This document shows positions 1-10,700 of a DNA stretch of 64,000 nucleotides, piece by piece (the stretch's first letter is position 1; every line of letters begins with the position of its first letter). This DNA is from an uncultured Lachnospiraceae bacterium (GTDB lineage Bacteria > Bacillota > Clostridia > Lachnospirales > Lachnospiraceae): positions 1 to 64,000 of the forward strand of contig CAMJPM010000003.1 in NCBI GenBank assembly GCA_946407725.1, given 5' to 3'. Both the position numbers and the translations under genes were made by a program. The notes under the pieces are model-generated. The model was not told where the DNA came from. It did no database searches and saw only the letters and a list, made by a program, of their open reading frames with translations.

Positions 1-2
1 AT

Positions 3-1688
3 GAATTCTGTTTTGCTATTGATAAACTGTATGGATATCCGGGAAGGGCATATTTAAATGATGCGCTTAAGGAAAAGGGCCTTGACAGAGCTCTGACGGA
101 GGAAGGCGAAGCTGGCAGGGTCACGAGAAGCAGTTTAAGATCAGCTGAAAAGGGAAAGTATTATTTCGGAATAATTGCTATTAATATACTTCTGGAAGAT
201 GGAGGGCATACGAGATTTTTATCTGAATACCCATATGATTATCCGGGTATTAATGAGGCAGGTCACGAATTCCCTTCATATGGAAAAGATATGTACAAAC
301 AGCTCGTAAGCTTCTACGATAATGAATCAAAGTATATTAATAATCTTATTGAATTCAGGAATTCCGAATTCGGAAAGGATAATCACTATATAAAAAAAGG
401 CGATACGGCATTGATTATTTTTAATAAATTTATGCCGTCTTATGAAATATGGGAGGATTATTACAGCGGGAAGAGTGAAGCTGTGCCCTTATCCGATGAT
501 TCTATCGGGACACTTTACCATTCCCTGATAAAAGCGGAAAATGATCCTGAAGTAAAGAATGTGGTAATAGATATTGCGATCAACGAGGGCGGATCCGGAG
601 ATGTACTGGTGGCGGCAGAAAGCCTGCTCACAGGGGAAAACTGTTGGATCTCAGAGGATCCCCTGACCGGGGAAAAAGTGGAGGTTCATTATCTTATTGA
701 CAGCAATTTTGACAGGAAATTTGATGAAGAGGACAGGAAGATAAAGTTTGATAAGAATATCGGGCTGCTTACCAGCAGAGTTACTTATTCTGCAGGAAAT
801 TGCCTGGCCAGCTATATGAAAGACAGGGGATACCCGCTTTTTGGAGAAAGAAGCTATGGAGGATCCTGCGCTGTTCAGTATATGACGCTTCCGGACGGGA
901 ATAATTACCAAATTTCATCACATCATAGCAGATTGTTAGACAAAGATGGAAACAACATTGATAACGGGATACCCGTTGATGTGGAGCTTGTAAATGAAAA
1001 TGATACGGACTTCTCCGGATTCTATGACTTAGACAGGCTCAGCCGGGAGATGAATGCGTTCTATGCAGGTAAAAATAATGAAGAAAAGGACTCTGAAGCA
1101 GAAACCTATGGGGATCCGGCTTCTTCTCTCCACCACACTTTAGGAGAGGATATCACTACGGTCAGTACGGGAAATGCGAAGTATGTATTTACCCTGTCTT
1201 CATGTTCGGCAATAGTTGCGGGAACAAAGGCAGATATAAGCGGGGCTTTCAAAACTGCTCCGGGATACGATGAAAAAGCGAAGCACCGCTATATCTCCAG
1301 TGCCAAAAAGATCGCAAAGGTAAATAAAAAAGGCATACTTACTCCTAAGAAGAGAGGAGAGACGGAGATAACCTGCGAACAGAAGATAAAGGGCGGCTCC
1401 TGGCAGCAGGTGGGAGGAAAGATACATATTTATGTCCAGGTTCCCGGGATGGAAAAGAAAAGGGAAGTAAAAGAGGGCACTACCGGGTTAAGCGCCTATG
1501 AATTCCTTTCAAGAACCACATTCTCACCAACAAAATGGAGGTCCGGCAATGAAAAAGTGGCAAAGGTGGATGAAAACGGAAATATCACCATATTAAAACC
1601 CGGAAGAGTAAATATCATTGCGGAATACGGCGAGGGGAAGAACGGATCCGGGAAGAAATACAGGACCGGCCTCAAGGTCGCAAAGTAA
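3..1688 (+). CDS. S41-like peptidase with C-terminal bacterial Ig-like (Big2-type) repeats; 5' end truncated by window edge
   Basis: Frame stays open from base 3 through the listed ORF at 291; 'YSAGNCLASYMKDRGYPLFGERSYGG' resembles the S41 nucleophile region; 'SSAKKIAKVNKKGILTPKKRGETEIT' is Big2-like. Confidence 0.7.
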   Translation, partial: EFCFAIDKLYGYPGRAYLNDALKEKGLDRALTEEGEAGRVTRSSLRSAEKGKYYFGIIAINILLEDGGHTRFLSEYPYDYPGINEAGHEFPSYGKDMYKQLVSFYDNESKYINNLIEFRNSEFGKDNHYIKKGDTALIIFNKFMPSYEIWEDYYSGKSEAVPLSDDSIGTLYHSLIKAENDPEVKNVVIDIAINEGGSGDVLVAAESLLTGENCWISEDPLTGEKVEVHYLIDSNFDRKFDEEDRKIKFDKNIGLLTSRVTYSAGNCLASYMKDRGYPLFGERSYGGSCAVQYMTLPDGNNYQISSHHSRLLDKDGNNIDNGIPVDVELVNENDTDFSGFYDLDRLSREMNAFYAGKNNEEKDSEAETYGDPASSLHHTLGEDITTVSTGNAKYVFTLSSCSAIVAGTKADISGAFKTAPGYDEKAKHRYISSAKKIAKVNKKGILTPKKRGETEITCEQKIKGGSWQQVGGKIHIYVQVPGMEKKREVKEGTTGLSAYEFLSRTTFSPTKWRSGNEKVAKVDENGNITILKPGRVNIIAEYGEGKNGSGKKYRTGLKVAK

Positions 1689-1696
1689 TCAGATGT

Positions 1697-3316
1697 ATGA
1701 ATAAAAAACAAAAGAGACACAATTTAAAATATTCAATACGTACCCAATTTGCCATTATATTTATCGTGGTCATGATGATCACAATAGGTGCATACTGGAT
1801 CATAAACAGTCTTTTTCTCCAGCGCTATTATATTCTGGATAAGCAGGATAAGCTTATGAGGGCTTATGAGGATGTGGACAGTCTGGTTTCCTCCTATGAT
1901 ACGTCCGATAAGGATTTCAGACGTCTGTTTTTACAGCTTTGTTCTTCATTTAACCTGAATGCGGCCATAGTTACCCCCGGGCTGCAGACAGTGATCTCCA
2001 CAACGGGAAATGACAACATCATGATCATGAGGCTCTTTGAGCATGTTTTTGATGTGGATGACAACATATTCGGGAACCTCATCGCCAGTGAAAACGGGAT
2101 CAATGCCGGCTCCGGACCGGAGGGAAACAGGAAAAGAAAAGGGTTTGAGCCCATAATCCTTTATGAAAACGAAAACTATGAGATATGCATAGCCGTGGAT
2201 CCCAGAATGGGCATTGATTATCTGGAGCTCTGGGGTACCCTTTCCGGAGGGGATATCATTATAATGAGAACCGCCCTGAATTCCATAAGGGAGAGTGTCA
2301 GTGTATCCAACAGGTTTCTGGGGTACGTGGGTTTTGTGATGGTGCTGCTCAGTGCTGTTATCATCTGGTTCGTGACAAAAAGGATCACAAGGCCCATCGG
2401 GGAGCTGGCCAAGCTGTCAGAGAGAATGACATCCCTTGATTTTGAAGCAAAGTATGTAAGCGGGGGCAGGAATGAGATAGATGTTCTCGGGGAACATATG
2501 AATGAGCTGTCCGAAACCCTGGAAAAAACCATTTCGGAGCTAAAGACTTCCAATAATGAACTGAAGAGGGACATTGAAAAGAAGGAAAAACAGGACAGTA
2601 TGCGACAGGAATTCCTTTCAAATGTGGCCCATGAGTTAAAGACGCCAATTGCTCTTGTGCAGGGGTATGCTGAAGGCTTAAAGGATGATATTGCCGAAAG
2701 CCGGGAGGACCGTGATTATTACTGCGATGTGATAATTGATGAGGCCGGTAAGATGAACCGGCTTGTCAAGAACCTGATGACATTAAATGAACTGGAATTT
2801 GGCGACGATAAGATCAGTCTCGAAAGGTTTGACCTTACTAATCTCGTTAAAGGCTGTATTCAGGCAAACGATCTTCTGATCAGACAGAATGACATTACTC
2901 TGGATTTTAATGTTGATACGCAAGTGTTTGTGTGGTCAGACGAATTTAAAACAGAACAGGTCATCACAAATTATCTGAGCAATGCCATTCACTATTGCAG
3001 TGAACCTGCCGATAACAGTGGGGGAGGAAAACGCATTGTCATCCGGTTTAAGGAGGGTGACGGAGTAGTCAGGGTTCAGGTGTTTAATACGGGAGAACCT
3101 GTACCTGAAGATTCACTTCCCCATCTTTTTGAAAAGTTTTATAAGGTTGACAAGGCAAGAACCAGGGAATACGGAGGTTCCGGCGTAGGGCTTTCCATAG
3201 TTAAGGCCATTATGGATGCTCTAAATAAGGATTACGGTGTGGAAAACCACAGCAATGGTGTGACATTTTGGTTTGAACTTGACTGTAGCAGCCGAACAGG
3301 GGATAATTATAGTTGA
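1697..3316 (+). CDS. Membrane sensor histidine kinase (TM-HAMP-HisKA-HATPase)
   Basis: HAMP 'KRITRPIGELAKLSERM', H-box 'FLSNVAHELKTPIALVQGY', G-box 'YGGSGVGLSIVKAI'. Confidence 0.9.
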   Translation: MNKKQKRHNLKYSIRTQFAIIFIVVMMITIGAYWIINSLFLQRYYILDKQDKLMRAYEDVDSLVSSYDTSDKDFRRLFLQLCSSFNLNAAIVTPGLQTVISTTGNDNIMIMRLFEHVFDVDDNIFGNLIASENGINAGSGPEGNRKRKGFEPIILYENENYEICIAVDPRMGIDYLELWGTLSGGDIIIMRTALNSIRESVSVSNRFLGYVGFVMVLLSAVIIWFVTKRITRPIGELAKLSERMTSLDFEAKYVSGGRNEIDVLGEHMNELSETLEKTISELKTSNNELKRDIEKKEKQDSMRQEFLSNVAHELKTPIALVQGYAEGLKDDIAESREDRDYYCDVIIDEAGKMNRLVKNLMTLNELEFGDDKISLERFDLTNLVKGCIQANDLLIRQNDITLDFNVDTQVFVWSDEFKTEQVITNYLSNAIHYCSEPADNSGGGKRIVIRFKEGDGVVRVQVFNTGEPVPEDSLPHLFEKFYKVDKARTREYGGSGVGLSIVKAIMDALNKDYGVENHSNGVTFWFELDCSSRTGDNYS

Positions 3317-3360
3317 CACTGACATAAACGGTCAGGAGTTTTTGGAGGAATCGTAATAAT

Positions 3361-4182
3361 ATGATCCATGATTTCAAAAGAATAACATATTTCATAGTAA
3401 TCGCGGTGTTTTTGCTGCTTTCTCTTTACGGCTGCGGAGAAGGTTTTGTGGATCTGACGGAAGATGAGTCTAAGCAGATAGTGAATTATTCCACCAATGT
3501 CCTTAACGATCATAACTCTGCTGTCAAGGGATCCTTAAAGAAGCTGTCAAAAACGGATCTCAGGGATATTGTCATAAAAGATGATCCGGATCTGATAAAG
3601 GAGATCGAAGCGGCAAAGGAAGAGGCTACCTCAGAGGCGGAGGTTAAGGAAAAAGAGAAAAAGAAGAAAAATAAGGATAAGGCTTCGGATAAGGAAGAAA
3701 ACCGGGATAAGGAAGAAGAGGAAGAACATGGTCCTGTGGATGTCCAGGAGGCGGATATCGCTTCGCTTATAGGTTTAAGCGGTTTTTCCGTGAAGTATGA
3801 CGGGCATAAGGTACAGGATTCATATCCGGAAGCTTCAGAAGATGGGGGAGATATGATCTTTTCCATCGAGCCTGCTACCGCAAGTGATAAGCTTCTGGTT
3901 TTATATTTCAATGTAACAAATATTTCGGATACCGAGGCAGAATGCGATATCCTGAGCCTTTCTCCCAGATTCAGGTTCAGGGCGGCGGGAAAGACCCAGA
4001 GTTTTCTCACAACACTGCTGTTAGATGATCTTTCAACCCTTAGGATGACCCTGGAACCCGGTGGCAGTACTAGGGCTGTTCTCGCGGCTGAGATAAGTGA
4101 GGAGAAGGTGGCTGAGCTGTCGGATATCACGCTTATAATCATGGGTGAAGAGGAAAATACAGAGATAGCACTTGAAAAGTGA
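3361..4182 (+). CDS. Secreted lipoprotein with charged Lys/Glu linker, possibly DUF5067-like
   Basis: Lipobox 'LLLSLYGCGEG', KE-rich linker, beta-rich C-terminal region 'DKLLVLYFNVTNISDTEAE'. Confidence 0.6.
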   Translation: MIHDFKRITYFIVIAVFLLLSLYGCGEGFVDLTEDESKQIVNYSTNVLNDHNSAVKGSLKKLSKTDLRDIVIKDDPDLIKEIEAAKEEATSEAEVKEKEKKKKNKDKASDKEENRDKEEEEEHGPVDVQEADIASLIGLSGFSVKYDGHKVQDSYPEASEDGGDMIFSIEPATASDKLLVLYFNVTNISDTEAECDILSLSPRFRFRAAGKTQSFLTTLLLDDLSTLRMTLEPGGSTRAVLAAEISEEKVAELSDITLIIMGEEENTEIALEK

Positions 4183-4291
4183 ACAACTCCTAAAAAAATC
4201 CTAAAAAAATAGCTTTTTTAATGATTTTTTTGTGTATTTTATAAAAATTTATGATATAATTATCCTAATTATTGTATGCGAGGTGCATTGT

Positions 4292-5194
4292 ATGGAAACA
4301 AAAATTCTTCTTGAAAATGGTACCAATGAGCTGGAAATTCTTGAATTTAAGCTGGGTTCTGATTCCTACGGTATTAATGTTGCAAAGATCACCGAGATAA
4401 TTCCGTTTCAGGCTGTTACCCCGGTTCCCAATGCACATCCCAGTATTGAAGGTATTTTCATGCCCCGTGACAAAATGATCACAGCCATCAACCTAAAGAA
4501 CTGTCTTCAGAGAGGAGAGCAGGAGGATAAGGGGCTGTTCATTATCACAAATTTCAACAAACTGGATATAGCTTTCCATGTTGACAGCGTTGTGGGCATC
4601 CACAGAGTATCCTGGACAGCAATTATCAAGCCGGATGCAACGGTAAATACCGTGGAGGCGGGAGTATCCACCGGCATCGTGAAGTTTGATGACAGGCTTG
4701 TTATCATACTTGACTTTGAGAAGATCGTTACTGATATAAGCCCTGAGACAGGACTTAAGGTTGCAGATATTGAGGAGCTGGGAGAGAGGGAGAGAAGTGA
4801 TATCCCCATTGTTATGGCAGAAGATTCGGTTCTTCTTCACAAGCTTATCTCTGATTCCCTTAAGAAAGCCGGTTATACTCACCTCGTTGATTTTGAAAAC
4901 GGTCAGGATGCCTGGGATTACATTTCAAAAGCGGCTTCGGAAGGCACTCTCAGTGAAAAGGTTGGGCTTGTTATCACCGATATAGAGATGCCGATTATGG
5001 ACGGACACAGGCTTACCAAGCTGATAAAGAGCGATGATAAGACAAGAAGGCTTCCGGTAGTTATTTTCTCATCACTTGTCAATGATGAGATGAGGAGAAA
5101 GGGAGAGCAGCTTGGAGCAGATGCACAGCTCAGTAAACCTGAGATCGGAAATCTGGTAAGAGAGATCGACAAGCTTGTTCATGTAAGTGACTGA
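4292..5194 (+). CDS. cheV: CheV-type chemotaxis coupling protein (CheW domain + receiver)
   Basis: CheW-like 'LEFKLGSDSYGINVAKITEIIPFQAVTPVPNAHPSIEGIFMPR' plus receiver 'LVITDIEMPIMDGHRLTKLIK'; start moved to internal ATG. Confidence 0.9.
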   Translation: METKILLENGTNELEILEFKLGSDSYGINVAKITEIIPFQAVTPVPNAHPSIEGIFMPRDKMITAINLKNCLQRGEQEDKGLFIITNFNKLDIAFHVDSVVGIHRVSWTAIIKPDATVNTVEAGVSTGIVKFDDRLVIILDFEKIVTDISPETGLKVADIEELGERERSDIPIVMAEDSVLLHKLISDSLKKAGYTHLVDFENGQDAWDYISKAASEGTLSEKVGLVITDIEMPIMDGHRLTKLIKSDDKTRRLPVVIFSSLVNDEMRRKGEQLGADAQLSKPEIGNLVREIDKLVHVSD

Positions 5195-5211
5195 CAGAAT
5201 TGATAATTAAG

Positions 5212-5245
5212 ATCCCCTGCAGAAAATAACTGCAGGGGATTTTTT
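5212..5245 (+). terminator. Rho-independent terminator after cheV
   Basis: ATCCCCTGCAG-aaaataa-CTGCAGGGGAT followed by T-run. Confidence 0.9.
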
Positions 5246-5263
5246 ATGGTTAATCACTTTCTG

Positions 5264-5719
5264 TTACGGGGTTTTGTAAAATTCCTCCGTCTCATCAATG
5301 TCTTTAACGGGAGCTTTGAGACCCTCTATTACTATATTGTTTTTTTCGGCATAATCCCAAAGCGCCGCATGAATCGCTTCCTCCGCAAGAAGAGAGCAGT
5401 GTACCTTGATGGGAGGCAGGCCGTCAAGTGCTTCCATTACAGCTTTATTTGTTACTTCCAGTGCTTCCTGGACTGTTTTTCCTTTTACAAGCTCTGTGGC
5501 CATGGAGCTTGTTGCAACGGCGGCGCCGCAGCCGAATGTCTTAAATTTTGCTTCTCTCACAACCTGGTTTTCATCGATATCAAGATACATCCTCATGATA
5601 TCTCCGCACTTTGCATTACCTACTGTGCCAACACCTGATGGATTTTCCATCTCTCCCACGTTTCTGGGATTCATGAAATGATCCATTACTTTTTCACTGT
5701 ATTCCGTTATCTGACTCAT
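5264..5719 (-). CDS. nifU: NifU/IscU-like Fe-S cluster scaffold
   Basis: 'YSEKVMDHFMNPRNVGEMENPSGVGTVGNAKCGDIMRMYL', 'FKTFGCGAAVATSSMATELVKGKT', 'VHCSLLAEEAI'. Confidence 0.95.
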   Translation of the reverse strand: MSQITEYSEKVMDHFMNPRNVGEMENPSGVGTVGNAKCGDIMRMYLDIDENQVVREAKFKTFGCGAAVATSSMATELVKGKTVQEALEVTNKAVMEALDGLPPIKVHCSLLAEEAIHAALWDYAEKNNIVIEGLKAPVKDIDETEEFYKTP

Positions 5720-5766
5720 ATATTTCTCCTTGATCGTTCTTTGAAATTTTACTTATTTTTACTATT

Positions 5767-5896
5767 TATTCAGAACCCCCACCGCATCTTTCTACGTGAC
5801 CCAAATTCGCATCGGTTTCACCCGCAAAGTGGGGCGTGCAGATTGGGCAAATTGGTTTTCGGACAGGCTGGCGAGGGGGCGGTAACGGTTAGTTAC
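5767..5896. repeat. Intergenic repeat element (TTCAGAACCCCC ... GGGGGCGGTAACGGTTAGTTAC) between nifS and nifU
   Basis: End motifs match those of the element at 19824-20007; the right end overlaps the nifS stop codon. Confidence 0.6.
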
Positions 5897-7070
5897 TCTT
5901 TTTAACAAAATCCTCATAAAGCGGGGACATGCTTCTCAGTCTCTCAACTATCTGTTTCAGTGAATCCACCGTATAATCAATATCCTCCTCAGTGGTATCC
6001 TCAGATAATGTAAATCTCACGGAGCCATGGGCTATCTCATGGGGCAGTCCTATTGCCAGCAGTACATGTGAGGGATCAAGGGATCCCGATGTACATGCTG
6101 ATCCGGACGAAGCACAAATGCCCTTTTTATCGAGGAGTATAAGGAGTGATTCCCCCTCTATAAATCTGAAACAGAAATTCGTATTGTTTGAAAGTCTTTG
6201 TTCTCTGTGGCCGTTTAATCTGCTGTAAGGTATCTCATCAAGAACCCTGTTTATCAGCTTGTCCCGAAGGCGTGTCTCATAGGAAATCCTCTCATTCATT
6301 TTTTCGGCTGCTATCGATACAGCCTTTGAAAATCCCATGATACCCGGAGCATTTGTGGTACCGGCTCTCCGGCCTCTCTCCTGGGCTCCGCCGTGGATAA
6401 AGTTTGATATCTTCACGTCTTTTCTGATATAGAGGAAACCTATGCCCTTCGGACCGTTGATCTTATGTCCGCTGGCAGAGAGCATGTCTATGTTCATAGC
6501 CTCCACATCTATAGGAACATGGCCAAATGACTGAACAGCATCTGTATGGAAGCAGATGCCGTGCTTATGAGCGGTCTCCCCGATCTTTCCAATGGGCTCA
6601 ATAGTGCCGATTTCATTATTGGCAAACATTATTGAGATAAGAATAGTATCAGGTCTTATTGACCTCTCTAATTCACCGGTATCAATTAACCCGTTTTCAT
6701 CCACATCGAGATATGTCACCTCGTATCCATGTTTCTCAAGATATTCACAGGTGTGAAGTATTGCATGATGTTCGATCTTTGAAGTGATGATATGATTTCC
6801 TTTTGATCTCAGTGCGTCGGCTGCTCCCTTTAATGCCCAGTTGTCGGATTCACTTCCCCCCGATGTGAAATAAATCTCCTTTTCATTTGCATTTATGAGC
6901 TTTGCTATTACCGATGTGGCATCCGAAATCTGTTTTGCAATTCTGCCGGAAAATTCATAGGTGCTGGAGGGATTTCCGTATTCTTCGGTAAAGTAAGGCT
7001 TCATGGTTTCGAAGACCTCTGGTAACACCCTTGTAGTGGCAGCATTGTCTAAATATATCAGTTTTTCCAT
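5889..7070 (-). CDS. nifS: Cysteine desulfurase NifS/IscS
   Basis: 'IYLDNAATTRVLPEV', PLP-Lys region 'SASGHKINGPKGIGFLYIR', 'CASSGSACTSGSLDPSHVL'; start trimmed to MEKLIYL. Confidence 0.95.
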   Translation of the reverse strand: MEKLIYLDNAATTRVLPEVFETMKPYFTEEYGNPSSTYEFSGRIAKQISDATSVIAKLINANEKEIYFTSGGSESDNWALKGAADALRSKGNHIITSKIEHHAILHTCEYLEKHGYEVTYLDVDENGLIDTGELERSIRPDTILISIMFANNEIGTIEPIGKIGETAHKHGICFHTDAVQSFGHVPIDVEAMNIDMLSASGHKINGPKGIGFLYIRKDVKISNFIHGGAQERGRRAGTTNAPGIMGFSKAVSIAAEKMNERISYETRLRDKLINRVLDEIPYSRLNGHREQRLSNNTNFCFRFIEGESLLILLDKKGICASSGSACTSGSLDPSHVLLAIGLPHEIAHGSVRFTLSEDTTEEDIDYTVDSLKQIVERLRSMSPLYEDFVKKSN

Positions 7071-7120
7071 TGATGTTCTCCTGTAAAACACTGGATTTTT
7101 GCGGCATTACGCGCTTGTGT

Positions 7121-7176
7121 AATACCTACTTAGATAGTAGGTATTATATTTATAAAAACCTATCTCGTCAATAGGT
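7121..7176 (-). promoter_or_regulatory. nifS promoter overlapped by two related palindromic operator-like sites
   Basis: Minus strand TTGACG-17 bp-TATAAT (7171-7166 and 7148-7143); perfect palindrome AATACCTACT-tagat-AGTAGGTATT at 7121-7145; ACCTAT-n7-ATAGGT at 7158-7176. Confidence 0.75.
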
Positions 7177-7205
7177 ATTTTTGGATTGCAATTTTGCGGC
7201 CGGAA

Positions 7206-7232
7206 ATGAATAGCAGATTTTATGCTATTCAT
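7206..7232. promoter_or_regulatory. Palindrome upstream of ridA
   Basis: ATGAATAGCA-gatttta-TGCTATTCAT, 10-bp perfect arms. Confidence 0.5.
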
Positions 7233-7307
7233 AGCAAAGGGTTTGTATTATACTGAAATGAGATTTAGTTTAAGCAGTAATACTGAAAGGAGTGGAACAG
7301 ACAAACA

Positions 7308-7685
7308 ATGAAGATGGAAAAGATTCATACGGAAAAGGCACCTGCGGCAGTCGGACCCTATTCACAGGCTATGGTGGCAGGAGGGATGGTTTATACATCG
7401 GGACAGATAGCCCTTGATCCCGAAACCGGTGAGCTCGTCGGGACGACCATCGAAGAACAGGCGGAACAGGTAATGAAAAATCTGACAGCTATACTTGAAA
7501 AAGCCGGAACAAAACCGGAGAATGCGGTCAAGACCCTCTGTTTCCTTACGGACATCAACGATTTTGCCGCTTTTAACGAAGTATATGCGAAATACTTTAC
7601 TGAAAAACCGGCCAGGTCCTGCGTCGGTGTTCAGTCTCTGCCGAAGGGCGCAATCTGTGAAGTGGAAGTAATAGCTGTGGTTTGA
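7308..7685 (+). CDS. ridA: RidA family reactive intermediate deaminase
   Basis: 'EKAPAAVGPYSQAMVAGGMVYTSGQIALDPETGELV', 'ARSCVGVQSLPKGAICEVEVIAV'. Confidence 0.95.
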   Translation: MKMEKIHTEKAPAAVGPYSQAMVAGGMVYTSGQIALDPETGELVGTTIEEQAEQVMKNLTAILEKAGTKPENAVKTLCFLTDINDFAAFNEVYAKYFTEKPARSCVGVQSLPKGAICEVEVIAVV

Positions 7686-7726
7686 TCGTAATATGGCATC
7701 ACTAAAACTCCGGAAAGGCGGTAAGG

Positions 7727-10700
7727 ATGACAGGTTTTGGCATGTATAAGAAATTGTTTTTGAGTGTAAAGAGCATAGCGGTTCTGACGGCGGCGTCGCT
7801 TCTGCTGACAGCATTTCATCCGCTCAATCTCCGGAAAATGCCGGAGATTGAGCCTCTGACAGAGGGAGAATATGTTCCAGGCGAGGCCATTATCTGTCTT
7901 GATCCGGATATCATTGATGCACAGAAAACCGCAAAACAATCTGCCGGGATCTTCAGCGAAGCACCTGATGTAATATGCGAGGATCTTATGGATGTGAGCG
8001 GGGCGGCAGCGGATCTTAAAGAAGAGGGGAATGCTTCCCTTAAGGGTACCGGTGACGGGAAAACAGTACTTAAGCTTGTGAAGTCAGACACTCTCTCCAC
8101 GGAGGAACTGATAGGGCTCTATTCAGGAAAAAACGGGGTGTTCTTTGCGGAGCCCAATTATATATACAGGATTGATGATAATACTGAAGAGCCGGTTATC
8201 CTTACCAGCGATACAGATGCCGAAACCCCGGACTTTACGGATATGCAGTATGAATTCAGGAGTGATGCCGGCGGAATAGACGTGCCGCGATGGAATGACC
8301 CTGATAATAAGAACGCAGAAGGAACAGTAGTCGCTGTTATAGATTCGGGGGTTGATTATAACCATGAGGATCTCTCCGGAGTTATGTGGGATGATGGTCT
8401 TAAATATCCTGAACTTGTTAAACTTGGCGGCGGAAGGTATGGGATATTCACATCGACGGATCATTATGAAGGTAATAATATCATGGATCCAAAGTCTGAA
8501 GATCCTATGGACTGGAGTAATAATGGACATGGCACCCACTGTGCAGGCATAATTGCGGCGCAGTGGGATAAAAAAGGCATAAGCGGAGCCGCAAACGGTG
8601 CGAGGATCATGGCTGTCAAGGCAACCTGCGATGATGAGGGAAGTTTTTATTTATCCGATCTTATGGAAGGCTATAATTATGTTTCTGTGGCTAAGGATCT
8701 TGAGGTAAATATTGTGGCAGTAAACATGTCTTATGCCAACAACGTTTATTCTTTTGCCAGTATGATAGCGGTAAAGGAGCTGGGGGAAAAAGGCATCGTC
8801 TGTTGTAATGCTGCCAGTAATGAAAGCCTTGATAACGATATTTCAAACCGGTTAGGATCGACGTTACTGAGTGTTCCGGAAGCAATCGTAGTAGGTGCCG
8901 GAGATGAGAATGAAGCTGTATGTGATTTTTCTGATTACGGCGTCCGTACCACACATATCTTTGCGCCGGGTTATAATATCATGTCCACCGTGCCCGGTTT
9001 TATTAAGGGTGTCATAAATAATAAGGATTATTCCAGACCCTCATTGGACAGTAAAGGGCATGAACTCTATGATGATTTTTCATCCGGACCGGAAGAATTT
9101 TCTTATGAAGCAAACAGCGGGAACGGAAGTAAAACAGATATTTCCGAAGGTCTGCTGAAGGTAAAAGACATCACCCTGGGAACAGATGACTTTGTTACAT
9201 CTGAAACCATCAGGGACGATAAACCAAAAACTGAGGATCCCGGAACTGTACTTTTTACACTGAGCGTTAATTCGGTACTAAAAACACTGCCTGAAGGAAA
9301 AAGATACAATTTTATAATAAAGACCAGAACTCTTGAAAAAGGGGTATGGGAACTGTTCTGTTATGTCAGAAAAAAAGATAAGGGCTGGGAACGGATAAAC
9401 AAATATGGAGAAAATATCACTGAAGGTGATTACACGTACTGTGTCTATCCTTTTGAAAAAATGGACAGTGCGGATCTTGAAGCCCTTACCATCAGGCCTT
9501 ATCTCATTGGTGATAAAACCACATTGAAAGAGATTGAAATAGGAGAGATATGGATAACGGATGAAGAGTATAATTATACCGCTTACAAAGGTACATCCAT
9601 GGCCACTCCCGCTGTGGCAGGAGAAGTGGCGGTACTTGCAGCGGTAAAAGAATGGAAAAATGACAGTGCGGCTAAAAGGGCTGCCAGAGTACTGGCCGGT
9701 GCTAAAACCGTTGAAAATTATAAGGATTTCTGTATTACAGGCGGGATGGCCAATGTAAGAAATTCCCTTGATGAAGAAAAATACACTCCTGTTATCAGCA
9801 GTATTTGTGCAGGTACAGAGGGGCTTTCTGTTAAAGGCTATTTCTTTGGAGATAAGGAAAATACTGACGTGGAGATCCGTCAGGACGGCAGGATCTGGGC
9901 GGTATCCAAAGAAGAGCTTTACATTAAAGAGATCAGCCATTCCGGTACAGATGAAGACAGGATACTGCTAAATACCCCGGAGGAACTGGAAAGAAATACC
10001 GAGGTAATGATAACCGTAACAGACAGGGCAAAGGAAGAGGGCAGGCAGAGCTTCAGCCGTTTCCTCATACCGGATGATCCCGAGGGCATCCTTAAGGAGG
10101 GAAAGTGTTACAGTCAGATAAGACTTAATGATCAGGTATATGAGACGTTACAGAATATATGTTTTTTTGATGCCGGCGCATTAAACGGAGATATTATTTT
10201 TTCCGGAATAAATGTAAGCTATGGCGGGGATAGAATGTTCGCTTTAAGAGACGGCAGTTTTGAGAAAATATGCGATGATATATCGTTCGAGGGGAAATGG
10301 GCGGCATATAACGGTATGCTGATAAATGCGGAATCGTCCTCCGGTTTTAAGCTTGTTTTTTATGATGAAGGAAAAAAGATAAAGGAAATTCCCTTAAAGA
10401 GCGCTGATGAAGATGGGGAAGAGCTTGATGAAAAGGATTTTATTGATCTCTATAATGACGGCAGTGATTTTCTGATGTTCAGGAGCCGCTTTGACAGAAA
10501 GTTTAGCGACCCGGAGTCTGTCGTAGTTGAGACCCTTGTTTACAGCCTGGATCCGGATACCGGGCTTTTCTCGCTTCTTGGTTCCCTGCATCAGGGATAT
10601 TGGACAAGTATCATAGAAACCAGCGGGATCGTCATCGCCCATGAGGAAAAAGAAGGGAAACCAAATACCATCTATGTTTCGGGATTTGCCGAGGATCCTG

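Noticed and set aside
3510-4142. 210-aa minus-strand ORF
   Set aside because: Antisense of the lipoprotein gene's Glu/Lys stretch.
9278-9940. 220-aa minus-strand ORF
   Set aside because: Antisense of the subtilase; no recognisable family.
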